A stretch of 6,408 nucleotides of DNA from Kiritimatiellia bacterium (GCA_017389885.1 JAFPDR010000111.1:1-6408), one strand, 5' to 3'; shown: positions 1-5,158, numbered from the stretch's first letter. Numbers and translations: made by a program. Notes: generated by a model from the sequence alone, not told the origin.

Positions 1-70
1 GACGTCTCGCCGCTCCTTGGAGAGGCTGAAGGAGGGGAGATAGGGGGCGTCGTTGCGCAGTCCGCAGGCA

Positions 71-129
71 CAAGGAGGTGCGGCATCTTGCCGCGCCGGT
101 GCGGCGGAGCTGGAAGCTCCACCTCCTTG
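71..129. repeat. Perfect cloverleaf (four-way junction) palindromic element
   Basis: The arms 71-80 (CAAGGAGGTG) and 120-129 (CACCTCCTTG) are exact reverse complements. The 39 nt between them divide exactly into three 13-nt hairpins with no linker: 81-93 (CGGC, loop ATCTT, GCCG), 94-106 (CGCCG, loop GTG, CGGCG) and 107-119 (GAGC, loop TGGAA, GCTC). Every stem position is a Watson-Crick pair. The structure is seen directly. That it belongs to a dispersed REP- or MITE-like family is inference from its shape and intergenic position. It is not a tRNA: there is no 7-bp acceptor stem, no T-loop and no anticodon loop of 7. No U-tract follows, so it is not a standard intrinsic terminator. It is palindromic overall, so the strand is undecided. 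Confidence 0.75.
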
Positions 130-165
130 GGGTCTCGGGCGACTTTGGATTTGGTCAATTTTCCC

Positions 166-204
166 GCCCCCATCCAAGCCCCGATTATGGTATAATATAC
201 CCTA
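166..204 (+). promoter_or_regulatory. Extended -10 promoter of the pcnB-mla operon
   Basis: A consensus -10 box TATAAT lies at 191-196, preceded by TGG at 188-190, giving the extended -10 form TGnTATAAT. No TTGACA-like -35 box stands at 17 nt. That place is occupied by a C-run (GCCCCCA, 166-172). The AT-rich 14-mer at 183-196 is repeated exactly in the promoter at 5117-5130, and the GCCCCCA element recurs there at nearly the same distance. A transcript would be expected to begin around 202-204, that is 0-3 nt before the ATG at 205. Confidence 0.75.
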
Positions 205-1404
205 ATGTTCGATTTTTTGAAGAAGAAAACCAGGAAGCCGACCGTGTACAAGCGGGCGGACCACTGCGTTTCGCGCAAAAACATCGATCCTGACGCGCTC
301 AAGGTCCTCTACCGCCTCTCCTCGCTCGGCTACACGGCGTATCTCGTAGGCGGCGGCGTTCGCGACCTGCTGATGGGCCGCAAGCCCAAGGACTTCGACG
401 TCGGCACTTCGGCGAAGCCGAACGAGGTGAAGCGCGCGTTCCGCAACTGCTTCCTCATCGGGCGGCGCTTCCGCCTCGCGCACGTCAGGTTCGGCGAGAA
501 GGTGATCGAGACCGCGACCTTCCGCCAGAACTCCCAGTCGGTCGGCGAGATAATCGAGCACGCCGCGGAGGGTCCGCTCGAGGACAACACCTTCGGCACT
601 CCCGAGACGGACGCCTACAGGCGCGACTTCACGGTCAACGGACTCTTCTACGACATCAAGGACTTCAGCGTCATCGACTGGGTCGGCGGCATGAAGGACA
701 TCGAGAAGAAGGTCATACGCGCCATCGGCGACCCCGAGATACGGTTCCAGGAGGATCCGGTGCGCATGATGCGCGCCGTCAAGTTCGCCTCCCGCCTCGG
801 CTTCACGATCGAGCGCAAGACGCTCGCCGCGATGAAGAAGTACCACTCCTGCATCCTCACCGCCGCCGTTCCGCGCGTGTGCGAGGAGGTGTTCCGCCTC
901 TTCCCGTACGGAAAGAGCGCGGAGGCGTTCAGGCTCATGTGGGAGACCGGGCTTCTCGCCGACCTCCTGCCGGACCTCTCCGCGCACATCGACCGCGCGG
1001 GCGGGAAGAAGTGCCTCGCGTGGAAGTACCTCGCCTCCCTTGACAAGTACGAGCTCATGATGTCCGAGAAGGGCTTCGAGGTCTCCAACGGACTCCGCGC
1101 CGCCGTCCTCATGACGACGATGCTCGAGGAGGACGGGAAGGACGGCGCGGGGCGGCGCATCATGCAGCAGATGATGGAGCGGCTCAAGATACCGAAGGCG
1201 ACGTACTTCACGGCCGTGCTGCTCATGGAGAGCCGCAAGAGGCTCGCGGCCTCCCCGAAGCGCGGCAAGGCCCGCTTCGTGTACAACAAGGATTTCCTCG
1301 ACGCGCTCGACTACAACAGGATAGTAAGCCGCGCGCTCGGGGCAGACGAATCCATACTAAACGAATGGTCCGACCTCTACGAAGAGAAAGGCAACAGCAA
1401 ATGA
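205..1404 (+). CDS. pcnB: Poly(A) polymerase I (PcnB-type nucleotidyltransferase)
   Basis: A 399-residue class II nucleotidyltransferase that adds untemplated A residues to RNA 3' ends, marking RNAs for decay. The N-terminal catalytic head shows LVGGGVRDLL at 47-56 and the metal-binding carboxylates in KDFDV (D63, D65). RRDFTVNGLFYD follows at 139-150, and the nucleotide-recognition segment EDPVRMMRA at 183-191. The stretch LIGRRFRLAHV (84-94) matches the signature known to separate bacterial poly(A) polymerases from CCA-adding enzymes. It is shorter than E. coli PcnB and ends in an acidic/neutral tail (NEWSDLYEEKGNSK) instead of the Arg-rich C-terminus. The start is ambiguous. ATG 205 sits 8 nt behind the -10 box and would be leaderless. 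GTG 244 has AGGAAG at 232-237, 6 nt upstream, and leaves the catalytic head intact. The stop overlaps the next ATG (ATGA, 1401-1404). Confidence 0.9.
   Translation: MFDFLKKKTRKPTVYKRADHCVSRKNIDPDALKVLYRLSSLGYTAYLVGGGVRDLLMGRKPKDFDVGTSAKPNEVKRAFRNCFLIGRRFRLAHVRFGEKVIETATFRQNSQSVGEIIEHAAEGPLEDNTFGTPETDAYRRDFTVNGLFYDIKDFSVIDWVGGMKDIEKKVIRAIGDPEIRFQEDPVRMMRAVKFASRLGFTIERKTLAAMKKYHSCILTAAVPRVCEEVFRLFPYGKSAEAFRLMWETGLLADLLPDLSAHIDRAGGKKCLAWKYLASLDKYELMMSEKGFEVSNGLRAAVLMTTMLEEDGKDGAGRRIMQQMMERLKIPKATYFTAVLLMESRKRLAASPKRGKARFVYNKDFLDALDYNRIVSRALGADESILNEWSDLYEEKGNSK
232..246 (+). promoter_or_regulatory. Possible internal ribosome binding site and GTG start of pcnB
   Basis: AGGAAG at 232-237 lies 6 nt before an in-frame GTG at 244-246. 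It is the only Shine-Dalgarno-like site near the 5' end of pcnB, because the mRNA is predicted to begin at about 202-204. Use of this start would drop 13 residues (MFDFLKKKTRKPT) that lie before the conserved part of the protein. Confidence 0.35.
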
Positions 1405-2156
1405 ACGAAGAACTCGAACAGCTCATCCAGGAACTCAAGTCGACGCTTCCCTGGTTCCTCGCAGCCGGCATCATAGTCGCCGGATACTACGGCGTCAGGA
1501 AATACGTCGCCGACAAGCGCGCCGCCGCGTCGGAGATCGTCTCCACGGCGTACACGACCGACGAACTCGAGGACGCCGTCGCGAAGTTCGGCTCGTCGAA
1601 GTCCGGCGGAATCCTCCGCCTGCGCCTCGCGAAGAGCTACTTCGACGCGGGCAGCTACGAGAGCGCGCTCGACATCTACAACGAGCTCGACGGCAAGGCC
1701 CCCGACGGATTCGCCGACGTCCCGGCGGTCGGCAAGGCGCAGTGCCTCGAGGGACTCGGCAAGTTCGACGAGGCCGCGGAGGCGTACGACGCGTTCGCCG
1801 CCGCGAACGAGAAGAGCTACCTCGCGCTCACCGCGAAGCTCGGCTCCGCGCGCTGCGCCGCGCAGGCCGGAAACCGCGACAAGGCGCTCGAGGCGCTCGA
1901 GGCGCTGAAGGCGGCCGCTGCGGACGACGAGATCGCGAAGTCGCGCATCGAGACGACGATCGACCTCGTCAAGCGCTACGAGAAGCGCGAGGAGCGCTCG
2001 CTCTTCGACGCCGCGGACGCCGCGCAGAAGCAGATTGAGGGCGAGGCCGCCAAGAAGGAGGAGGCGAAGGCCGAGGAAGCCCCGAAGGCCGAGGAGCCCA
2101 AGGCGGAGACACCCAAGGCCGAAGAGGCCAAGACCGAACCCGCGAAGGCCGAATGA
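1401..2156 (+). CDS. Membrane-anchored TPR protein with Ala/Glu/Lys/Pro tail (YfgM-like)
   Basis: A 251-residue protein with a short N-terminal stretch, one membrane segment (about residues 16-32, PWFLAAGIIVAGYYGV) and then TPR-like helical pairs at about 71-103, 108-139 and 141-177. It ends in a low-complexity A/E/K/P tail (about 211-251). The layout resembles YfgM-type TPR proteins, which in E. coli face the periplasm and assist the Sec translocon. That specific role is inference here; a scaffold for the neighbouring transporter is equally possible. The start at 1401 overlaps the pcnB stop as ATGA, with AAAGG at 1387-1391. An upstream in-frame ATG at 1365 would place 12 extra residues inside pcnB and is less likely. 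Residues 162-170 (ALEALEALK) come from a 9-bp tandem triplication at 1884-1910. The stop overlaps mlaE as ATGA. Confidence 0.8.
   Translation: MNEELEQLIQELKSTLPWFLAAGIIVAGYYGVRKYVADKRAAASEIVSTAYTTDELEDAVAKFGSSKSGGILRLRLAKSYFDAGSYESALDIYNELDGKAPDGFADVPAVGKAQCLEGLGKFDEAAEAYDAFAAANEKSYLALTAKLGSARCAAQAGNRDKALEALEALKAAAADDEIAKSRIETTIDLVKRYEKREERSLFDAADAAQKQIEGEAAKKEEAKAEEAPKAEEPKAETPKAEEAKTEPAKAE
2040..2153 (+). repeat. Low-complexity coding repeat (Ala-Glu-Lys-Pro tail)
   Basis: The last ~40 codons of the TPR gene are an imperfect repeat of short blocks around AAGGCCGAGG, coding for units such as PKAEE, PKAET and AKAEE. Such GC-rich blocks expand and contract by slippage and give an extended, charged, probably disordered tail. 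Confidence 0.7.
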
Positions 2157-2971
2157 CGATAGTGCGAGAGCCGTTGTGGGACGACGCCCCGCGCACCCGT
2201 GCGCAGGGCGCGTTCCGCTATCTGGCCAAGTTCCTCGCGTCGCTCGGATGGGCGGCGCGCATTCTCTTCCTGTCCGTCGCGGCGTTCCCGTCCGTGCTGT
2301 GCCGCAGGTCCGGACGCGCCGACTTCGCGACGCAGCTCTACGTCACCGGAATCCGCACGCTTCCCGTCATAACGGTCGTCTCGCTCTTCATCGGGATGAT
2401 CCTCGCGCTGCAGGTCGGGCTCGAGCTGAGGCGCTTCAACCAGGAGATATACCTCGGCGCGGCGGTGATGCTCACCCTGCTCAGGGAGATGGGTCCGTTC
2501 GCGTGCGGAATAAGCCTCGCGGCGTGCGTCGGCTCGGCGATCGCCGCGGAGCTCGGGACGATGACCGTCAACGACGAGGTCGCGGCGCTCGAGATAATGT
2601 CCATCTCGCCAATACGCTTCCTCGCCGCCCCGCGCATGCTCGCGCTCATCGTGATGGCGCCGATACTCGCGTTCTACTGCTCCGTCATCGGGACGCTCGG
2701 CGGAGGCATCGTCGGGTCCACGCAGCTCAGCGTCGACTTCAGGCAGTACATGTCCAGCGCGCTTTCGATTGCGGAGACGAAGGACCTCTTCGTCGGGCTC
2801 TTCAAGGCCGGCATCTTCGGAATGGTCATCGGCACGATATCGGTGTCGCAGGGCTTCAGCACGACCTTGGGCGCGACGGGAGTCGGACGCTCCACGCAGC
2901 GCAGCGTGATCGTGAACTTCCTGCTGATACTGATGCTCGGGTACATGGTGACGAGGGTGTTCTACAGGTAG
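2153..2971 (+). CDS. mlaE: MlaE-family ABC transporter permease
   Basis: A 272-residue integral inner-membrane permease of the MlaE (YrbE) family, the channel half of the MCE phospholipid transporter. Hydrophobic segments lie at about 34-50, 70-90, 118-135, 162-187, 212-232 and 252-270. The family block is clear: LLREMGP at 109-115, GSAIAAELGTM at 127-137 and the helix-ending PRMLA at 160-164. Within it the usual A-G-R before xGSA reads A-A-C (123-125), and the usual E-Q-I-D-A-L reads DEVAAL (141-146). The core is recognisable but the residues near the coupling region have drifted. The start overlaps the TPR gene stop (ATGA), with GAAGG at 2144-2148. It sits directly before the ATPase and MCE genes, which supports the call. 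Which direction lipid moves cannot be read from sequence. Confidence 0.92.
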   Translation: MTIVREPLWDDAPRTRAQGAFRYLAKFLASLGWAARILFLSVAAFPSVLCRRSGRADFATQLYVTGIRTLPVITVVSLFIGMILALQVGLELRRFNQEIYLGAAVMLTLLREMGPFACGISLAACVGSAIAAELGTMTVNDEVAALEIMSISPIRFLAAPRMLALIVMAPILAFYCSVIGTLGGGIVGSTQLSVDFRQYMSSALSIAETKDLFVGLFKAGIFGMVIGTISVSQGFSTTLGATGVGRSTQRSVIVNFLLILMLGYMVTRVFYR

Positions 2972-3013
2972 GTTGAAAGTTTAAAGTTTAAAGTTGAAAG
3001 TTGAAAGTTGTAG
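2972..3013 (+). repeat. Tandem heptanucleotide array (GTTKAAA x5 plus a decayed sixth)
   Basis: Immediately after the mlaE stop are five uninterrupted heptads: GTTGAAA (2972), GTTTAAA (2979), GTTTAAA (2986), GTTGAAA (2993) and GTTGAAA (3000). A degenerate sixth, GTTGTAG, occupies 3007-3013. The array is AT-rich in a GC-rich operon and fills the whole gap up to the start of mlaF. It resembles the short tandem heptanucleotide repeats known from cyanobacteria and other bacteria. It supplies only weak GAAAG Shine-Dalgarno-like sites, and its copy number could set the spacing and A-richness of the mlaF initiation region. Confidence 0.9.
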
Positions 3014-3759
3014 TGGGCAAGCTGATAGAGTTCAGAGACGTCGTGAAGAAGTTCAACGGGGTGCCCGTCCTGGACGGGGTCACGTTCGGCGTCGAGAAGG
3101 GCGAAGTGCTCTGCGTGGTCGGTCCGTCCGGAACCGGCAAGTCCGTCACGCTCAAGCACCTCGTCCGCCTGCTCACCCCGACCTCCGGACAGGTTCTGGT
3201 GGACGGCGTCGACGTCGCGGCGTGCAGCGACTCCGAGCTCGTGAAGGTGCGCGACAGGATCGGATACCTCTTCCAGGGCGGGGCGCTCCTCGCGTGGATG
3301 ACGGTCGCGGAGAACGTGGCGCTTCCGCTCGAGGAGTGCACGAAGCTCGGCGACCGCGAGATAGCGGTGCGCGTCAGGCGCGCGCTCAGGGCCGTCGAGC
3401 TCGTGCCGGCCGCGGACAAGTATCCGGCGGAGATCTCGGGCGGCATGCAGAAGCGCGCCGGACTCGCCCGCGCGATCGTGAGGGAGTCGGACATCGTCCT
3501 GTACGATGAGCCGACTTCCGGGCTCGACCCCGTCACCTCGGTGACAATCAACAGGCTTATCCGCAAGCTGAACCGCGAGCTCGGCATCACCTCGGTCGTC
3601 GTCACTCACGACCTCCAGGGCGCGCTCGCGATCGCCGACCACATCCTGCTCCTTAAGGGCGGGAAGGCCGTCGAGTGTTCGACTCCGGAGGAGTTCGTGA
3701 AATCCGAAAAACCGGACGTGAGGGAGTTCCTCGCGGCCATGAAAGGCGAAACGACATGA
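3013..3759 (+). CDS. mlaF: MlaF-family ABC transporter ATPase
   Basis: The cytoplasmic ATPase that powers the MlaE permease; 248 residues from the GTG at 3013. All ABC motifs are present: Walker A GPSGTGKS (37-44), Q-loop Gln88 in YLFQGGALLAWMT, signature ISGGMQKR (141-148) and Walker B IVLYDEP with catalytic Glu166. The D-loop SGLDP (169-173) and switch His199 in VVVTHD are also intact. The ISGGMQKRAGLARA form and the spacing fit MlaF rather than import ATPases of other families. The start is uncertain. In-frame TGA at 2995-2997 limits it to TTG 3001 (inside the repeat), GTG 3013 or, less likely, CTG 3022. Homologues usually begin close to the IEFRDV segment, which favours 3013. No strong Shine-Dalgarno sequence precedes it, only GAAAG from the heptads. 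The stop overlaps mlaD as ATGA. Confidence 0.92.
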   Translation: MGKLIEFRDVVKKFNGVPVLDGVTFGVEKGEVLCVVGPSGTGKSVTLKHLVRLLTPTSGQVLVDGVDVAACSDSELVKVRDRIGYLFQGGALLAWMTVAENVALPLEECTKLGDREIAVRVRRALRAVELVPAADKYPAEISGGMQKRAGLARAIVRESDIVLYDEPTSGLDPVTSVTINRLIRKLNRELGITSVVVTHDLQGALAIADHILLLKGGKAVECSTPEEFVKSEKPDVREFLAAMKGETT

Positions 3760-4775
3760 GCAGAAGAAAGAGAAGCGACGCGTTTTCCGAGGCGATCGTG
3801 GGGCTCTTCATGATCGCGGTGCTGGCGCTCCTGGTGTACTTCACCATCGTGATCTCCGGGGTGGACGTCCTCAAGGGGCGGCAGAAGGTGATCGCGAAGG
3901 TGGCGTTCACTTCCGTCGGAGGTCTCAAGGACCACGACAGCGTGATGTACCGCGGCACGAAGGTAGGCGGAGTCGAGGGGATCGACCTGACGCCGTCGAA
4001 CCTCATCGTGAGGCTCGAGATCGACGAGTCCGTCGTGCTGCGCGAAAGCTACACCATCGCCGTGTGCAGCCTGTCCATGCTCGGCGGGCAGTTCCTCAAG
4101 ATCGAGGAGGGCGAAGGGGAGATAGTCCCGCTCACGGAGGGGATCCTGCGCGGCGAGACGCCGACGGACTGGATGCAGGACGTCTCGCGCATCGCGAAGA
4201 ACCTGAACGAGCTCACGAGCAGCGAGCACATCAAGACGATCATCACCAACATCGAGGCCGCGAGCGCGTCCGCGAAGGAGATCGCCCGCCGCCTCGAGGA
4301 GGGCGAGGGCACGCTCGGAAAGCTCCTTTCGCAGGACAACTCCTTCTACGCGGACGCCACGAACGCGGTCGCGGACGCGCGGCGCACGCTCGCGAACGCC
4401 GCGGAGATATCGGACCGCCTCAAGGCCGGCGAGGGAACCGTAGGGAAGCTCCTATCCTCCGACGCGTCGCTCTACGACGACCTCAAGGAGTCCGTCGCCG
4501 CCTTCAAGAAGGCGTGCGAGCAGGTGAAGCTCCCGGAGAACATGGACAAGGACGTCGCCGAGATAATGGACGGCGCGAAGGACCTCGTCGCGAACCTGAC
4601 GGAGGTCTCGGAGAAGCTCAAGAACGGCGAGGGGACGCTCGGGAAGCTCACGACCGACGCCGCGATGTACGACGAGCTCCAGGGCCTCATCAAGGACGTC
4701 CGCCAGGTCCTCGACAACTACCGCGACACGACGCCGATCTCCACGTTCGGCTCGCTGATCATGGGCGGACTGTAA
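3756..4775 (+). CDS. mlaD: MlaD/MCE-domain lipid-binding protein
   Basis: A 339-residue inner-membrane-anchored MCE protein, the periplasmic ring subunit that passes lipids to or from the MlaE permease. A basic N-terminus (MSRRKRSD) precedes one membrane helix at about 14-36. The MCE domain follows at about 42-118, with FTSVGGLKDHDSVMYRGTKVG (51-71) and SMLGGQFLKIEEG (107-119). The rest is a long helical C-terminal region typical of single-MCE proteins with extended tails. It carries three copies of GEGTxGKL followed by a D-x-x-x-Y/F-[AD]-[DE] block, at 183-190, 225-232 and 291-298. At 339 residues it is well above the ~180 of E. coli MlaD because of this tail. The start at 3756 gives the ATGA overlap with mlaF, with AAAGG at 3742-3746. 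Longer in-frame starts would lie inside mlaF. Confidence 0.92.
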   Translation: MSRRKRSDAFSEAIVGLFMIAVLALLVYFTIVISGVDVLKGRQKVIAKVAFTSVGGLKDHDSVMYRGTKVGGVEGIDLTPSNLIVRLEIDESVVLRESYTIAVCSLSMLGGQFLKIEEGEGEIVPLTEGILRGETPTDWMQDVSRIAKNLNELTSSEHIKTIITNIEAASASAKEIARRLEEGEGTLGKLLSQDNSFYADATNAVADARRTLANAAEISDRLKAGEGTVGKLLSSDASLYDDLKESVAAFKKACEQVKLPENMDKDVAEIMDGAKDLVANLTEVSEKLKNGEGTLGKLTTDAAMYDELQGLIKDVRQVLDNYRDTTPISTFGSLIMGGL

Positions 4776-4795
4776 ACGCGACTTCATAACGGCGC

Positions 4796-4805
4796 AAGGA
4801 AAGGA
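4796..4805 (+). promoter_or_regulatory. Doubled Shine-Dalgarno site of the small helical gene
   Basis: AAGGA occurs twice back to back (4796-4800 and 4801-4805). The second copy is 8 nt before the ATG at 4814 and 11 nt before the ATG at 4817. It fixes the start of this short gene and is one of the stronger ribosome binding sites in the window. Confidence 0.65.
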
Positions 4806-4813
4806 TACCGAAA

Positions 4814-5065
4814 ATGATGACTAAGACCGAACTGCACGACGAGCTGTGGCTGCTCACCAAGGGCATACTGCAGGACTCCCGCATGGACACGACGGAGGCG
4901 AGGGTGGTGAAGCGCTGGCTCGAGGAGCACCAGAGCGGCGACGAGTTCAAGTCGATGATCGACAAGCTCTCCAAGTTCCTCTCCGACGGGTTCATCGACC
5001 AGATCGAGTCCAGGAACCTGATCGAGTCCCTCGGCTACACCCTCCGCGCGCTCAACACGCGCTGA
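4814..5065 (+). CDS. Small all-helical protein with internal duplication, unknown function
   Basis: An 83-residue soluble protein with no signal peptide or membrane segment. I do not recognise a named family. Two halves align at an offset of 37 residues. Residues 18-36 follow IL-x-D-x-x-M-D-x-x-E-x-R-x-V-x-x-x-L, and residues 55-73 follow FL-x-D-G-x-I-D-x-x-E-x-R-x-L-x-x-x-L. The pattern recalls helical TerB-like or EF-hand-like units. However, the metal-binding acids expected at EF-hand loop positions 1 and 3 are absent in the second half (K54, L56), so calcium binding is not supported. The start is ATG 4814 (or 4817) behind a doubled AAGGA. It lies 38 nt after mlaD with no terminator or promoter seen between, so it is probably the last gene of the operon. 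Codon use matches its neighbours. Confidence 0.8.
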   Translation: MMTKTELHDELWLLTKGILQDSRMDTTEARVVKRWLEEHQSGDEFKSMIDKLSKFLSDGFIDQIESRNLIESLGYTLRALNTR

Positions 5066-5097
5066 GAGCCGCGGAAATTCTTCCGTACGTGTGCCGC

Positions 5098-5115
5098 GTC
5101 GCCCCCAATTGCGAC
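5098..5115. promoter_or_regulatory. Short inverted repeat overlapping the -35 region
   Basis: GTCGC at 5098-5102 and GCGAC at 5111-5115 are exact reverse complements separated by 8 nt. The repeat covers the place where a -35 box of the following promoter would be, so it could be an operator for a dimeric regulator. Five-base arms in GC-rich DNA are also expected by chance, so the call is weak. Confidence 0.25.
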
Positions 5116-5137
5116 AGATTATGGTATAATGTCTCAC
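5101..5137 (+). promoter_or_regulatory. Extended -10 promoter of the acyl-CoA synthetase gene
   Basis: TATAAT at 5125-5130 is preceded by TGG (5122-5124), an extended -10 box. The 14-mer GATTATGGTATAAT (5117-5130) is identical to that of the pcnB promoter, and GCCCCCA (5101-5107) again lies about 24 nt upstream in place of a -35 box. Transcription should begin near 5137, giving a ~20-nt leader with AGGGAA (5145-5150) placed 8 nt before the ATG at 5159. Confidence 0.8.
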
Positions 5138-5158
5138 GGACAACAGGGAATTTCAGAC

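Larger units (their letters stand above)
1..204. other. Left-edge intergenic region without a convincing gene
   Basis: No reading frame here has a ribosome binding site at a sensible distance, a recognisable protein motif or the strong G/C-ending codon pattern of the genes to the right. Positions 1-60 are purine-rich on the + strand and can fold weakly: 13-18 (CTCCTT) pairs with 29-34 (AAGGAG), and 5-8 with 37-40. This looks like intergenic repeat material rather than coding sequence. The region also holds the palindromic element at 71-129 and the pcnB promoter, both listed separately. A gene ending or starting just left of position 1 cannot be excluded. Confidence 0.6.

Noticed and set aside
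1..70. Minus-strand coding remnant at the left edge, for example a frame reading CGLRNDAPYLPSFSLSKE
   Set aside because: The codons look plausible over ~20 residues, but no start with a ribosome binding site is visible and two frames are equally open. The stretch is too short to judge.
145..155. TTGGAT / TTGGTC as a -35 box for the pcnB promoter
   Set aside because: Both lie more than 30 nt upstream of TATAAT at 191, far beyond the 16-18 nt spacing of a -35 box.
78..293. Short + strand frame starting at GTG 78
   Set aside because: It begins inside the palindromic element with its only SD directly abutting the start, crosses the promoter, and overlaps pcnB in another frame.
202..987. Long open frame on the minus strand opposite pcnB (261 codons)
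   Set aside because: It lies wholly antisense to a clear pcnB, its protein is Arg/Glu/Ala/Val-rich without any motif, and such mirror frames are expected in GC-rich coding DNA.
1365..1400. Upstream ATG 1365 as the start of the TPR protein
   Set aside because: It would add 12 residues encoded inside the 3' end of pcnB and has no SD. The ATGA overlap at 1401 is repeated at two other junctions in the operon.
1884..1910. Nine-base tandem triplication (GCGCTCGAG-like) in the TPR gene
   Set aside because: It is real but simply codes for ALEALEALK in a helix, keeps the frame and needs no further explanation.
2035..2976. Long + strand open frame (313 codons) across the TPR tail and mlaE
   Set aside because: It is out of frame with the well-supported MlaE protein and translates to an Arg/Pro/Ala/His-rich sequence with no family features.
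3675..3755. Upstream start for mlaD at 3675
   Set aside because: It adds 27 residues overlapping the end of mlaF. The ATG at 3756 gives the usual basic N-terminus before the membrane helix, with AAAGG upstream.
5072..5085. Hairpin CGGAA-ATTC-TTCCG as terminator of the mla operon
   Set aside because: The stem is only 5 bp and no T-run follows, so intrinsic termination is not supported. A factor-dependent end cannot be seen from sequence.
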